Assembly (NCBI RefSeq): GCF_905475465.1
Contig: NC_062238.1
Span: forward strand, 7,978,501 to 8,042,500
DNA length: 64,000 bases
Direction of reading: 5' to 3'
DNA from: Pieris napi
Taxonomy: Eukaryota > Arthropoda > Insecta > Lepidoptera > Pieridae
How positions within the stretch are numbered: position 1 is the first letter of the stretch; each line of letters opens with the position of its first letter. Position numbers and translations under genes: made by a program. The notes under the pieces were generated by a model. It ran no database searches, was not told where the DNA came from, and saw only the letters and a program-made list of their open reading frames with translations. Shown piece after piece: positions 11,779-26,700 of the stretch.

Positions 11779-14700
11779 GTATGTGGCTCTGGTACTTCGT
11801 TTTATGCTAGTTTCAGTTCATATGGATTTTATAAATTTTATAAAAAAATATTATTTTAATGTTTTAGGTAGGGTTTTCAAGTTTCCAGAACCCTATTAAG
11901 CATAATATATCAAATTTTTTACAATTCTCGTGTCACTATGTTCGTTCCCATACTCCTCCGAAACGGCTAGACCGATTCTTATGAATTTTTTTATGCATGT
12001 TTAGTAAGTCTGAGAATCGGCTACTATCATCTATTTTTCAAACACCTAAGTGATAAGGGGTGTCCACCCCAAAATTTTATTTTTATTTTTTGGATATTTT
12101 TTTTTATGATACAACATACAAAAATACATACGACCCTTAAATTTATCCCTCTACGATCAACCCCTATTATTTATTATAGTTTTTATTGAACTAAAAAAAT
12201 GTTTCCTAGAAATAATATACATAGCAAAACAACGTTTGCCGGGTCAGCTCGTAGATATATATGTATGTATATACAAAAAATATATAATTTTACCAGATCA
12301 TTTATTGTCTATAATCAAACAATTTGCTGACTACTTTTTAAACAAAGAGTTTTCCATTGTTTCACTCCGCTAGTTCAGCGATTAAAAAAGTGTCTTGTCT
12401 AAAACTAGATACTTCCGTCCCTTCTATCTGTAAGGTTCGCAATACGAACACATGATGTTTTTATTGACATTTTATTTCTTTTTCATAGGTGTTGCGAGAT
12501 TTCCCCTCTACTCTTTGTTCCCGAATCAAGGCACTAACAGGACCTCAATACATAAAGGTAAACCTTTAATCTAACGTTCTATAATCTACGGATATTGGAA
12601 TGAAAACTATAGTTTACATGTAGTTCTACCATCTCTCCATAAGTCTGTAGTTTCAAGTTTGGGTTAAATTTATTTGTTATTGGCATTATCAGAACAGCGT
12701 TGGCTTTGTGGCTTCAGCGTGCGACTCAAATCCCTAAGGTCGTAGGTTCGAGCCCCGGAAAACATCGTTAGGAAACCGGCTTGCCCTAGACCCAAATAGT
12801 CGACGGCGTGTGTCAGGCACAGAAGGCTGATCACCTTTGACTATTTAGATTGATGATCATGAAACAGATACAGAAATCTAAGGTAGACCTAAGTTAATTT
12901 TAAAAATAAAGTGTTAATAAGTGTAATCTGTATAAAACATGACTTTATGGGCTAAAATTACTTGTAAATCTATATATATAAAAATGAAACCCGTTTTCCG
13001 TTGTCACGACATAACAATGAAAACGGCTTGCTCGATTTGTCTAATTTTTTTTAAATAATATTTCTTGAAGTACGAGGATGGTTCTTACGGAGAGAAAAAT
13101 TTAAAAAATTTAGTGTAAAAGTCTAAAAACAACACTTTTCTATATTCCCATACAAAATATTCGTAATAATACTTAAAAGCTAATTTGAACTTAATACCAT
13201 ATCATAAAGTTCAAATGTCAGTGGAGGGGTTCCGGGAAGGTAAATTTTTATTTTTTGACATAATGTATTTGTTGTATTATCAACTATCTTTTTTTATCTT
13301 ACTAGCAAGACCGGTGTCCCGAATAGCAGAATAAGTATTTAAAAAAAGAATCGACTGTTAGGCGGTACGATGTTCGCCAGGCCAGCTAGTAGTCTTTAAT
13401 TTATTAAAAATCCATAACTAAAAAAAAATAGTTTTTATACGTCAGTCACTTGACACAATCCGGTCACAGATTAGTCGAATCGACGATGATGTAGCATTAA
13501 TATGTCTTCGCTTGTCTAATCCTAATACCGTCTAGAGTTTAATTTCGTCGAAGACTGTTATTGTTCGACATATTATATATGTGTAATTTAAGAATGATAA
13601 TTGACACGTAAACAACTTGACGTTTGGCAGGCACGGTTCGTTATAATGCGACGCCATTTTGTCAAGAGTTTTGGCGGGTTCATGGAATTATAAATGTTTC
13701 ATTTGTATTAAAAAAAATATGTACTTATTTAATTTTTTTTACTTATGGCAATAGTTTTAACTTTATGCCAGTTTCAAGTAAAATATATATTAAAATTTCG
13801 ATTTGTATAGGTTCTATAGTCTGTGGTCTCTGTCTCAATGGTTTTTAAAATGTCAAATAGCCTATTTCCAATTCAATTTACAGCATTTCTGTGGACGTAA
13901 CGGATGCGTAATGGGATAAACAAATGCGGACGTCATAGTCGCCGAGTGATAAAGATCCAGATATAAAATCGTAGAATAAAATTCCGTTACAGATTTCAAT
14001 TTATTAACGGAAATTATCGGTGTATTATTAAAATCTATAAGTATATAAAGTGATTGCAATCACGAAATCGATTTTTAAAAGTATTTCATGTTGTTTTTTA
14101 ATAAAAAAACGGGTGGCTCTACCTTCTAGGCTGTATCTGTGTCGTAATCATTTGTTTTTCCTAATAGGCAAGTGGTGGCCTTCTGTGCTTGACACACGCC
14201 GGCGAATTTTCTGGTCAAAGGCATGCTGGTTTGCTTCATATGCTTTCCTCCACCGTACGAGCATGATAAATGTGCACATAGACAGAGTCCTCGAATGAAA
14301 AAAAACGTTTGTGTACTTATGTCGTGTACATGTATGTACGTTAGAAGTTATACTTAACTAACGTAACGTGTACAATGTACATGTATGTACGGCGTAACAA
14401 GATAAAAATCATTTTAAAATTGTTATCTTTCGCCTTATTCTACGTTTATAGAAAACACGACACTAACAATAGAAAAGAGGTATTTTATACATTGAAAGTT
14501 TTATTATAACGCATTATCTAGTTAAATAATGTTTATTTGAATATCACAAAAAAAATATTTCTACACAGAAATGGACATTTTTAAATGAAGCCACTAGGCC
14601 AACACTGCTCATTAGACTTTAATAATATTTAAGATTTCGGATAACAAGGAGCTAAAATCGAAAATGCTACAAAATACTCTCACTCTCTTAGGTAAAATCT

Positions 14701-17700
14701 TGAAAATTTTTATATAACATTCGTTTCCTTTCTAAAACATCGGGCTCTTTATTATTAATTATTAATTATCACGTGATAAGAAACAAGCAAAAATGTGAGC
14801 AAAGAGAAAACCTTTGATTTGTGGTTTAAGTACGGTTCAAGCGTGACAAATTGGCTTCAATAGAGGGACCTAGCTCGGGTAATGAAAAAATTCTATTACA
14901 CCGGGATAATGGGGATTGCGGTGTTACGTGATACTTTTGAGTGACAGCGACTAATTGATTGGAAATCTACTTGGATAAAATCAATTTAATTATTGATTCA
15001 ATTCAATTTCCAAACTATAAGAGAGTTGCCAGTTCTTCTCTTCCGTTCTACGCCCTTGATTTGAGAACTGGCACTAAATGTAAAGTTAGAAGCATTTCAT
15101 ATACATTTCTTTTTTGACGTTCATAAGTGTACATTGTGTTACCCAAATGAATAAATGATTTTTGACTTTTATACCATTTAAACGTATAAAAATATGTTAT
15201 GGTTTGATAAACATTTAGTTTTTTTAACATTGTTAGTATTATAATTCACTCATAAGAAAGTTTTAAATGGCAAAGTCAGGATTTAATAATAAATTTTATT
15301 GAAGTTATACTTCTTTTGGCGCGTTAGGGAAAAATGATGAGGGTAAATTTATACGATGCGTTCACAAAAAGCCGACACCCTGAAGTTAGATATAGTCAAC
15401 ATTTAAATTTTTTCTATTGTTAGTGTCGTTTTTTCAACAAAATTTTGAAAGCTTTATAATTTGTTACGCCAAACAAGTATCTTCCGTATCTTAGTATATT
15501 CCGCATAAACTTCTATCGCGTGTAGGTACACACACATTTTGTTTTGAAGTAAAATAGTCCATCAGACATTATGATAGCAAATCGCTGCTACTTTGGTCTT
15601 AGTAAATAGCCGATAGCGACAGAAAGAATACCAAGCTTGTTCTGTACAAATTTCTGCTGCGACCAGTCGTCTCTTATGATTCTCAAACCTGGTCCTTTCT
15701 GAAGCAAAAAGGAAGAGATCTCTTTACTTTCGAGCGGAAGATACTTGGCGTGTTTTCTCGGAGGTGTTTGGCGTATTCACTTCAATGAAGAACTTTATAA
15801 TATCCTTGACGACACCAACATCGTCCAATTTATAAATTGCAACAGGCTCAAGTGTTTGGGATATGTGCATCGAATGATGACAGAACCCCAAGGTCCTTAC
15901 TGAACTGCTGGTGGCAATAGAACATGCGGTAGACCGAGGATTTGTTGGTGGGAGTCTCGAAAAATTGATGAGTTGGAGACGCAAGAAGCACGAATTATAT
16001 TGCGATGGTGAAATATACTTGCGGAGGAAGAGGCCCAGAAGGGGCCGCATTTTCATCATCATCATAAAGGCCTTTTATGATGATGATGAAAATAATTGAA
16101 AAGCGTTTCTGTGTATATGATTTCGAAATAATTTTTTGTGTAATAGGGAAAAGGTTTCTTTATTAGTTGATTTATAAAAAAAATATGTCCATCATGATCA
16201 GATTGAGTGACAACGACATCGCTGTTCCAAATCGTTCAGTCCATCAGATTTATTCACTTCATAACGAGTGGTCGTGTACAGATTATAGCTCGCGCATCAC
16301 TGCCTATAAACTCGTTTCACAGAATCGATAACCTACATTGCTAGTATACTATAGCTACTGTCATGTTGCCCTAGTGATTCATTTACTTTGTGTTCATAAC
16401 ATTTTTAAATAAATGGACAAGTCGTCATTACCCAACTTCATAAATTAACTAAAAATGTACTAAAAGTTCATTTCGTAATCACGGGTGGTTGGTTCTCTGT
16501 TAACTAATCTTTCTACTCAAATCATCATTTATTGCTTAGCGGAATCTAAAGAAAATAAAAATACGTGGCATTTTAATTTACATTTCGTCATTTGAGATTT
16601 CAATAAATTATTTTGCATAAAACATAAAATACTAATGTTTTATAAATTCCCTTTACGAAAAGGTCACTCTTCTCACTCTCTTTCAATCGGTCACTTCCTT
16701 TTCTTTGACAAAAACGCTGCACATCTTCGTGACGCTAATATTATTATTATTTCGTTTCATCCGTAAAAATTTTACCCTCGCGTTAAAGAAGTTTCAATTC
16801 ACAAATTTATTAAATTTCCCTAAGTTTAATATTTAAAATAACAGAACTTTCTGCCATTAATTTTGGTTTGAATATTACATAACCTAATAAATAGATTCTA
16901 TAGCTAACCGGTCAAATTTCCTGTCCATTGAGTAGTATAGACTATAGACATATCTACTTCTTATCGTACTTAATCTTTAATTTACTTATACGGAGAGAAT
17001 ATCTGTGGAGTGTCAGGCGTGTAATGCAGTGATGTGCCGGCTACTCAGTTCATTTCAGAATATTTGATTACCGCGACGAATTTGATACGTTATGAGAATT
17101 GTTTGCATTCTTTAGTGCGTCATGGATGGCATTTTAATGGATTTAATAGTAGTTGACCTCTAGCTATTTCTGCTACCCTGGTAGCAATGATGAAACCACA
17201 TGACAGGCAAATTTATGAGATTCCTTTATTATTAAAATACATAACAAAAAAGACAATTAATTTATTTGATTTAATTCCATTTTTAGATAGTTTGTTTCCC
17301 TGTCTTCTTTCTCTCTTCTAATAAAGAAAAAGCTCTTTTCAATAATAGAAATTTTCTTAACTAATATTTTCCCGTTGTCTGGCTTAATTTTTAAAATGGG
17401 ATTTCTACATGTGTTGCCTGGGGCGCTTGACACGAACTTAATTAAGGTCCGACTCCCGAGGGACACCCGAAATAGACACTGATTCACGGCTACGTCAAAA
17501 GATTAAAGCAAGATTATGGGATTTTAATATGCGTTTTAGGGAGTAAACTTCGTCCAGAAGAAATTCCGTAATTTAAACATACTAAGAGAACGATTAATAA
17601 ATAAAGCACATTTTAAGTATGCAAATACAGTTACTATTTAATTACTACTTATGTATCTATGAACCAAAAACCCTTTACTAATCCTGGTATCTTTAACGTT

Positions 17701-20700
17701 ATTAAATTATACTTTTAAAGTTAATGTAACTATTTGTTTAATAAAGAGACTTTTGACGTGACAACGTCTTATAATTCGATGGAGCCGGCTGCACGCACGA
17801 AAAAACATGACTCTTGCGGCGTTACCTCCGAGGCGTTCCATTTAAGGCTTGAAGTGCAAGCGAGAGCACTCGTTCCGCGCTCTCGCTTGCACACAAAAAT
17901 TGACATAATTGTATTTATGCGTACAAATAAATGTAACTTGATCAATTCAATTGTGATTTCCATTTACTTCCTTCTCTATATCCATACAAAATATCTATCC
18001 AACAAATAAAATTAAAATTTTATTTTGAAGAATGCAACCATTCCATTAGTATTTTCTTATGACGTTGTCACGTTCAACTATCGTCAGTAAACCGACTTTA
18101 CAGACAACCGATATTTTTTTCATTAGTTTTAAAACTCATTCCACAACTAATAAATTCGCTGCGTTGGATGTTTAAAACAGATACACCCTTGGGGCATACA
18201 TACCCTATTTTTTGTTAAATTTTAATCCTTGGACGTAATTACCAATATTAAAATTGCTTCCATTATATTCAGTTACATACCTAATGTAATAATTTGGATT
18301 CACTGCTGAAATTCTACGTAGCATCATATTGATATGTACTCACAATCGGCGATAAAATTATCTCTAATTATGAATTTACATTATAAGTAATTTAAATCAC
18401 ATTGTAACTGGCTTATGACATTAAATGCCCAATTACGACGACTCATCAAAAAGAAGCAGTCTGTGAAGTTTTTCAGCATGCAATTAGATCTATGGTAATT
18501 TTATTTAAATGGCCTTAGTAACCTCTTAATGTTCATTACCACTGATTCTGAGTGCAGATGTAAATATAAACTTCATTCGATAATTGCCAATTCAAACTCG
18601 AAAATTAGAATCCGAATGAGTAAGAATCTAAAAACTACGTTTCTTTGCTATTGGAAATTGGTTGATGATAATGTTCCTTTTGTTGTCTGAATCATAAAAG
18701 ATCTTTTATTTCTAATACTATTTCAAATACAATTGTCAAAAATTCGTTCTTGGTCAGTTATATAAATCTCATTTGCCTCGCTATAAAGCTGGTATACTTA
18801 TTGTAGCTCGATTTTAGTATAGTAGGTATTTTAAATGTATATTTGTAGTAATACAATATAATTTAAAGTTATTTCATTTTCTAAGTAATTAAATATCTCT
18901 TAACCTTAAGAAATGGCGGTCCTCGTGAAAATCTTTTAATGAAAAAATTAAAATTAATTTTAAATACGTTTGAATGACTCCCATGATATTTATAAGCGTT
19001 TCGCTTTTATTTGTTTACCTTGCTTATTTATTATAAATTTTGTTACAGTAACGGAGAGCCTATTTTCAACATCACTGTCCACGTTTGGTGTGCCAACGCC
19101 GCCGCCAAACTCGCCATATTCGCCATTGCAGTTAGAACTTCTCAACTGCAACCGCCTTTTGCTTGCTGACAAGTAAGTACTTTCTTTCTTTTCGTAATTC
19201 ACACAATACTTTTGAATTTAATTTAAAAGCTAAGTTTAAGAGATCAGTTAATCGAAAAGAACAGCCCAAGAAATTGTCTTGTGGGAGCGTTAAAGTATTA
19301 CGTAACGTAATTTTTGGAGATTATTGACCCCCCCCCATGGACTCGCCGTAACGATTTTCAGTACCCAAGTACAGTACTGTACCCAAGTCTAGTAAAACGT
19401 TTCGTGACCACCTAGTGACTCTTTAGTTACTATTATGTGGTGTAAGTAGAAAATAATATTAACAATAACGCGTAATTAAATGCCCGCCCCGCATCGTAAT
19501 GTTTTACAAAAAGACCCCCCCCCCCAAAGTACGTTACGTAATACTTGAACTCCCTGTATCGTTTACTTAGTTTTCATTGAACGAGACCCAAAAATGTATG
19601 CGGAGTATATGAAGTTGTAGGAATGGTTATTTAGTTTGCTTTATCGATTTAAAAAAAACTATTTCTGCCCTCAACTTGTAACAACAATATTCAATTGGTA
19701 GATTATGATAATAAAATATATTATTGAAATATGTATCTGGATGTATTTTATTTATTATTTTTGTACAGGGACGGTAGTAAAATGGAAGAGGCCAAATTGG
19801 GCAAATGTATGCCAGAATCTCTTTGCTGCCCAGACCAACGACAGATTATTGAAGGTGTCAATATGATGCAGCCTTTGTCTATCAAAACTGAACAGGCGAA
19901 GCGGACCTGCAACACATGTCTTACTAATTCACCTAAGAAGGTAATATATATTTTTGAAGTTGTACTTCTTTAGGCGCGTTATGAAACATTGATGAGAGTG
20001 AAATTTTACGATGCGCGCGCACCGTGACACAAAATTAACAGAATGAAGTTGCCCACGGAAGATGCTACGGCATTAGACATAATTTAAAAACAACCTTCGA
20101 ATAATAATAGAATTTATGTTACACTTAATGTAAGAGAATTATAATAAATAATTATTTATTTAATTATCAAATGTCAACTGAACTTTATTGACTATAATGA
20201 CTGGCTTTTCCAGTCTTTGATTATTTAATTGTAATTAATTATTTGCATGCAATCATAAACTATTTTTAATAATGCCAAAGAAGTATAACTTCTTACGCGC
20301 GTACAAAAGTACATGCACCCTTTTTTATACCTACTGTTACTCTTACTTTCTTTAAAAGCCAACCAATCATACTATTTAAAAAACATATTGATTAATCTTT
20401 ATACAAATACATAGAACGAAACGCTTTCCGCAATCTAGGGCGGTTAGATCTTTTAATAGCTCCCTCCTATTTCCGAAAGAACTAGCACGACCAATAAACT
20501 AAAACTAGGTATACAAATATCCCTCCTTTTCCTATACAACCTTATTGATTCCGGGTGGCATTGGAGTTGTAATCAATTAAAACTATATATTTACATTTAA
20601 ATGCGTTATTTGTGTTTAATTAACAGTATTTGTTAGTTGTTGTTATCAATGTCTATCAATGAAACATCAAAATGTACATAATAAATGCAACCTACACGCC

Positions 20701-23700
20701 AATCATTAAGTCCTAGTACTATTCTATGTAGGTTATCCACACGGATGGCGGCTGCAGTCGAACTAATCCTGTGACGTGGCTAGGTGTGGCTGGACAGAAT
20801 GTCCAAGTGCAGGTGAAACGGGAACCCCAGCACGTCCACATGTCAGAGCTGGTGGCTGTGAAACTAGAGCAGGCCTCTCCTGGCAATAAGCCTGAACAGC
20901 CCACGATTCCTGTGTCTCTGAACAATGGTGAGTGTCTTTTAAACTTTACTATTTTTATTTTTATACTAGCTGGCCTGGCGAACATCGTACCGCCTAACAG
21001 TCGATTCTTTATTTTTTTTAAATACTTATTCTGCTATTCGGGACACCGGTCTAGCTAGTAAGATATAAAAAAAAGTTGATAAGACAACAAATACATTATG
21101 TCAAAAAATAAAAATTTACCTTCCCGGAACCCCTCACCTAAAACTTGAACTTTATGTTATGGTTTTAAAGTTCAAATTGACTTTTAAGTATTATTACGAA
21201 TATTTTGTATGGGAATGTAGAAAAGTGTTGTTTTTAGACTTTTTTACTCAATATTTAATTTTTTTTTTCTCCGTAAGAACCATTCTCGTACTTCAAGGAA
21301 TATTATAAAAAAAAATCAGACAAATCGGTCAAGCCGTTTTCATGTTATGTCGTGACAACGGAAAACGGGTTTCATTTTTATATACATATATAGATTTCTG
21401 GTATTGGGAAAAGTGTAAAAAGTACAACAATTTCAATAAATTAAAATATAATTTGTAGATAGTAGTCGTTATATATTTTAACAGTGCGTTATTAAATGCA
21501 ATTTCCGAAGTGAATATAATGCAACTTATAGGTATTTATTAAGCAATTGCCTAATTATAATAAGTACATAACCACAATACCTAATGAAAATGAAATCGAA
21601 TAAAAAATAACTTAAGTATTGGGCGCGTTCCACTTTTTATACTTTCTGTTGTTCTGGTCAATGGAAAGCAACATTTTGTGTAGGTATTATCACGGTGAAG
21701 GTTGAGAAACGAGGTCATCCAACAGAGAGACAAGATAAGAACGACAAACACTCTACAGTCGAACAATATTGTATCTCTTTGTAATTTATTATCGCCTAGT
21801 AGTTGTACCGTACAAATAACGGTTCAGTTAACTCTATTTACGTCACCAAAGGAGTATGATGATGTCAGAGGAAGAACACATCAAGTATATTTAAAAAAAA
21901 AATATTATAACCGCATTTTTTTATACATAAAGCGTTATTTATAATCAAAAACGGTTTCATGCATGATCGATGGTAAAATTAGTAGATTTTATGTTCCCAA
22001 AAACAATATACAATATTTTCTTTTCTTCAAGGGTCGATTCCCGTGGGGATAGCGGTTGCGCGGCAACGCGTCGGTGATGCCGGTCTACTCGCTGCACTCT
22101 CACAAAAAGACAACCACCGCCTACATGATATTGGTAAGTTTATCATATTTTTACAAACAGATATTACGGTAGCCTACCGTGGAAATTAAATTAAAAATTA
22201 ATTATGCCAAATATTCCCTAAACAAAGCAGAGTTCACGAGAACAGTAGATGAATGAATTAGTCGTAAAATATATCGTAATAAATAAAAGTAAAATTTAAT
22301 AAATAAAATATCCACAATGTCCTTTGGGTTGAAGGATCTTTGTTGTTGATGAAATAGAAGATTTCCTTTCATCTGTTGTAAATTTTCATACCTACACTTG
22401 AGGTTCTGTTCGCAACGTAAGCAACATATATACAATAATCTACATCTTCGTTAGTTCTAAGAGCCTGGTAACACTATGTATTTACAACGTTGCGATATTT
22501 ATAAAAAATAGTGCCAATTTTTTTATGTACAAGAAAATCATAGAAAAATATCCCGTCCTTGGTGTCCTGTACCAAGGATCTTTTATTTAAAATATACGAA
22601 TAACTGTTCGTTATATTTAGTTCCTTCAACACTTTGAAGTACATATTCTTATTTATAACCACCATAATAAATGTTTTTATATAAGTTACGCAATCGTTTC
22701 TCTCTACTGGTACGTGATGATATCAATATATGTTCGAACCAGTATTTAATTAACGTAACCAGTTGACGTTAAAGGTCACTGTAGTCCATTCATAAATATT
22801 TTTAAATGAGGCGCCGCGATTGGTTTGTCGGTGTTTAAAATTCAAACCTCATTTACAGACGATAAAAAAAGTATCGGATTCTTAACATTTTTAATGAAAC
22901 TTTACGTAATTAAAGAAAATTTATAGATATGTTTATTTTAATTGTTTTGAAGTATAGAAAGTTATCGTGAAGGTAGCGTAACATGGAATAGACGCTACAA
23001 CCTTTTTAGGTGTGGGGCTCAGATTTCTGTATATGTTTCATGATTTATCAATCTAATTTGCAAGCAGGTGATCAGCCTCCTGTGCCTGACACACGCGGTC
23101 GACTTATTGTGTCTAACTTATGCAACCCGGTTTCTTCACGATGTTTTCCTTCACCGTTCGAGCTAATGTTAAATGCGCACATAGAAAGAAAGTTTGGTGA
23201 ACTACCGGAGATCGAACCTACGACCTCAGGGATGAGTCGCATGCTGAAGCCACAAGGCCAGCATCACTCTCATATACATTTATAGGCTGTTCTAATACTT
23301 CCCATCATTCGTAGAAGCATTAATTTATAGTTGCAACGCATAGTCTTTGAGATTTATGACCAAGAGCGATTCGCATCCGACAATTATATGCTAATGGCAC
23401 GCCTGTATATAATTACACGAGTACGCAGTTAACTCTAATGTTACTATAATCTATTTCACCTAGATTTTACTACGATTTTGCACAGGAAGCAGATTTCTTG
23501 TACATTGTGTGTTCTTTGTTCAACATATGTTACTACGTTATGAATATATTTAATATACGGTTACTAGGCTGTAAATAACACCTACTCTTCGATAGAATTT
23601 GTTTGAACGTAAAATTTCATAAAATAAATAAAGTACAGATTTTTGTCATTGGCAAATGCCTTAGAATGGATGGGAATTTGAATAATGCAAATACATTTAT

Positions 23701-26700
23701 CTCAAATTGGAGAAGCTATCTATAAAAACACTTATTTGTACGGTGAAGGAATCCTGTGGAAACGAGCATGCCTTGGACACAAATAACGAGTCCGAAGAAG
23801 TCGGTTACATACATACATACATACAGGTGAAGCTAATATAAAGCGTGTAAAAATAGACACCATGTGATAAAGAAGTCGTAAATCTCAGAGACTATGAGTT
23901 GCAACTGTTAATTAATGCTTCTACGAATGATGGGAAGGTATTAGATCTGCCTTTCTTAATATATATAAATTACGTGTCACGATGTTTGTCCGCTATAGAC
24001 TCCTAAACTACCGAACCGATATCAATCAAATTTGCACACCGTGTGCAGTTTGATATAACATACCTAAAAGATTGACATAAACATCTCAATTTATACCTGC
24101 AATATTATTTTATTGCAAAATATTTGTTTATTATTTGATAGTCACAATTCTAACAGATGGCGCTGTGTTGAAAGTACCAACGTTTCACATAAGCTACAAT
24201 TTAATGGCATAACCACCAATTAAGCATGGTGGTCCCCATGACTGGTGTTCTCCTACCGTTTCCCTTGAATAGTTTACTACTACGTAATATAACAAAAACC
24301 TTAGCCACAGCAACGCTTGGCCGGTCTGCTAGTAAATGTATATGGCACTGTTGGTCTAGTGGCTTCTGCGTGTGACCATCATCCCTGAGGTCGTAGGTTC
24401 GGTCCTCGGCAGTACACCAATGAAGTTTCTTTCTGTGCGCATTTTAAATTAGCTCGAACGGTGAAGAAAATCATCGCGAGGAAACCGGCTTGCCTTAGAC
24501 CCAAAAAGTCGACGGCGTGTGTCAGGCACAGGAGGCTGATCACCTACTTGCTTATTACAAAAAAAAAACAGATGATTACGAAACTGAAACAAAAGTGGTT
24601 TTTCTCAATTTAGAAGGTAAAATGTCGAATAATTAATGTACAATAGTAATCAATAACCCTTCGAGTTATGATTAAAATTTTAAATTTTATTGCAAGGTGT
24701 ATTTAATTAGTAATTGCTCATACATATGTCGTTTACACCTGTCTTGTAAAATATCATAATATTTAGGGTAATTTTTTTAAAAACTCATTATAATTTACAT
24801 ATTGCGAACTACATTAAAACTATACATTATACAGAATAATTAATTCTAGTAGTAAATATAATTTAGAAGTCATTTGTCCAATTAGATTTGATTTAATAAA
24901 ACAATAAAGTCTACTCAGACGCAGGTAGTGCTAGATAAGAATCGTACCGGATGTAGGCAGTAGGCACTGCAGGCGAGCCAATTACATGCTAATCAGAGTT
25001 TACAATTACGATAAATTGCGGACAGCTTTTATAGCTTGAAGAATTTTCACAAACGATTTAGGGTTCCCCCTCATTTTTAATTTAAAACAATTCATATACA
25101 TACCTAGGTAAGCGAGCGTTCAAGTATGACGTCACGCAATTTTTGGAGATTATTGACCCCCCCCCCATGTAACGCGCCGTAACGTTTTTTGTACCTAGTA
25201 AAACGTTTCGTGACCACCTAGTGACTCTTTATACCTAAAAGTTACCATTATGTGGTGTAAAGTACTGGAAAGTCGAAAATAGTATTAACGCGTAATTCAA
25301 TTCCCGCCACGTAACGTAACGTTTTTCAAAAGGACCCACGATAGTAAGAATTATTCTTATTTTTTTATTTACCTTATTACTTACACACAAATCTTCCAAT
25401 ACTTCTTTACTTACACTTTTAATTTTTACTATTATTATTTTTTCTACCAGGTATTATTATTATTATTACATTATTTTTCTTTTTTGATTCTTATTATTTT
25501 GTGGTTTTTGTAAGTAATAAATGTTATGTCTGTCTGCAATAAGATGTTTAACTTGTCTTAAATGGTTAGTAGCGGTAAAACATCAGGACATAATATATAA
25601 TTTGTATGTTCGATGGGTCGTAGACATCTGGAGAAAAAAACAGAACTCGTAACACTTAATGTTCCGATCAACATTATGAATAACTTGATTTTTTATGAAT
25701 GCTGCAATGATTTGAAGAAATTTTGATAATTTTTAAGTTTGTTCTTACTATGAAGTCTAAAAAAGGTAGAGTTATATGAATCTAGCCTATACAAAATTAT
25801 GCTGACGTATGTAACCACGATAGCTTAATCAGCTAATTCTGATTTAGTCTTAGTGTGCTGTAATAATTTTGCACTATAACCGTGTGTCCGAGATAACGCA
25901 CTCGCACTTATATTCACTACACTACACTAGTTTCACTAACTCCAAACTCCAGCATGCTATTTTTAAAAATAAATATTTTATTTATCAAAATACCGGAACC
26001 TCTAATAAAGCAATAACCGACACGCACTTGACATGTTTATTTTACTTTCAATTCGCGTCACGTACGCTTATGACTATTAGACATGCGAAATGTGCATAAG
26101 GTTAGTTCATATTTAAAGAAAACTACGATTTCATTTTATAAAAAAAAGGAAATTTCTGTATGTTTTTCCTTTCCATTAAATATCCATACATGAAATTTTG
26201 TTCAGTTGTTCAGCGTAGCACAGTTTTCCTAAACGAATAAATTAAAAAATGACTGTTATTTAATTAAGGGGTAACACCGTACTTAACGTTAGGTAGGTAC
26301 CTACCTAAGTATAAACCTATATTGATATTTTCACAAACAATATCGGGAATTCGAACCATAAACACCTTATGCGACCCTCCAGCTATAAACACATTATTGC
26401 TTTTTTTGATTATTTTCTTTACTGTTTCTCTACTCTATGGTTCCTAGAATAAGGTTCACTTTTAAATACCAGGCTCACATAAATTCAAGGAGAGATTATT
26501 GTTTAGCATGACGCATTTCTTTTAACGTCGAAAGAAAGTGATCTCTATGTCTTTGTGATAAGGTTGATTTTTCCATTTAAATGTAACTCACTTTAACCGC
26601 AATGGTTGACAACGTTGGGGGCAAATGACAGAAATATGAATTGTTTTTGATATATTTCTACCGGTTTAGAATTGATCGTCGAATGCCTTTTGATGGTAAA

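Noticed and set aside
13624..13848. Open frame after an AG (reads AGTVRYNATPFCQEF) as a possible wge exon in intron 2
   Set aside because: No good polypyrimidine acceptor or phase match, and exons 2 and 3 join correctly without it.
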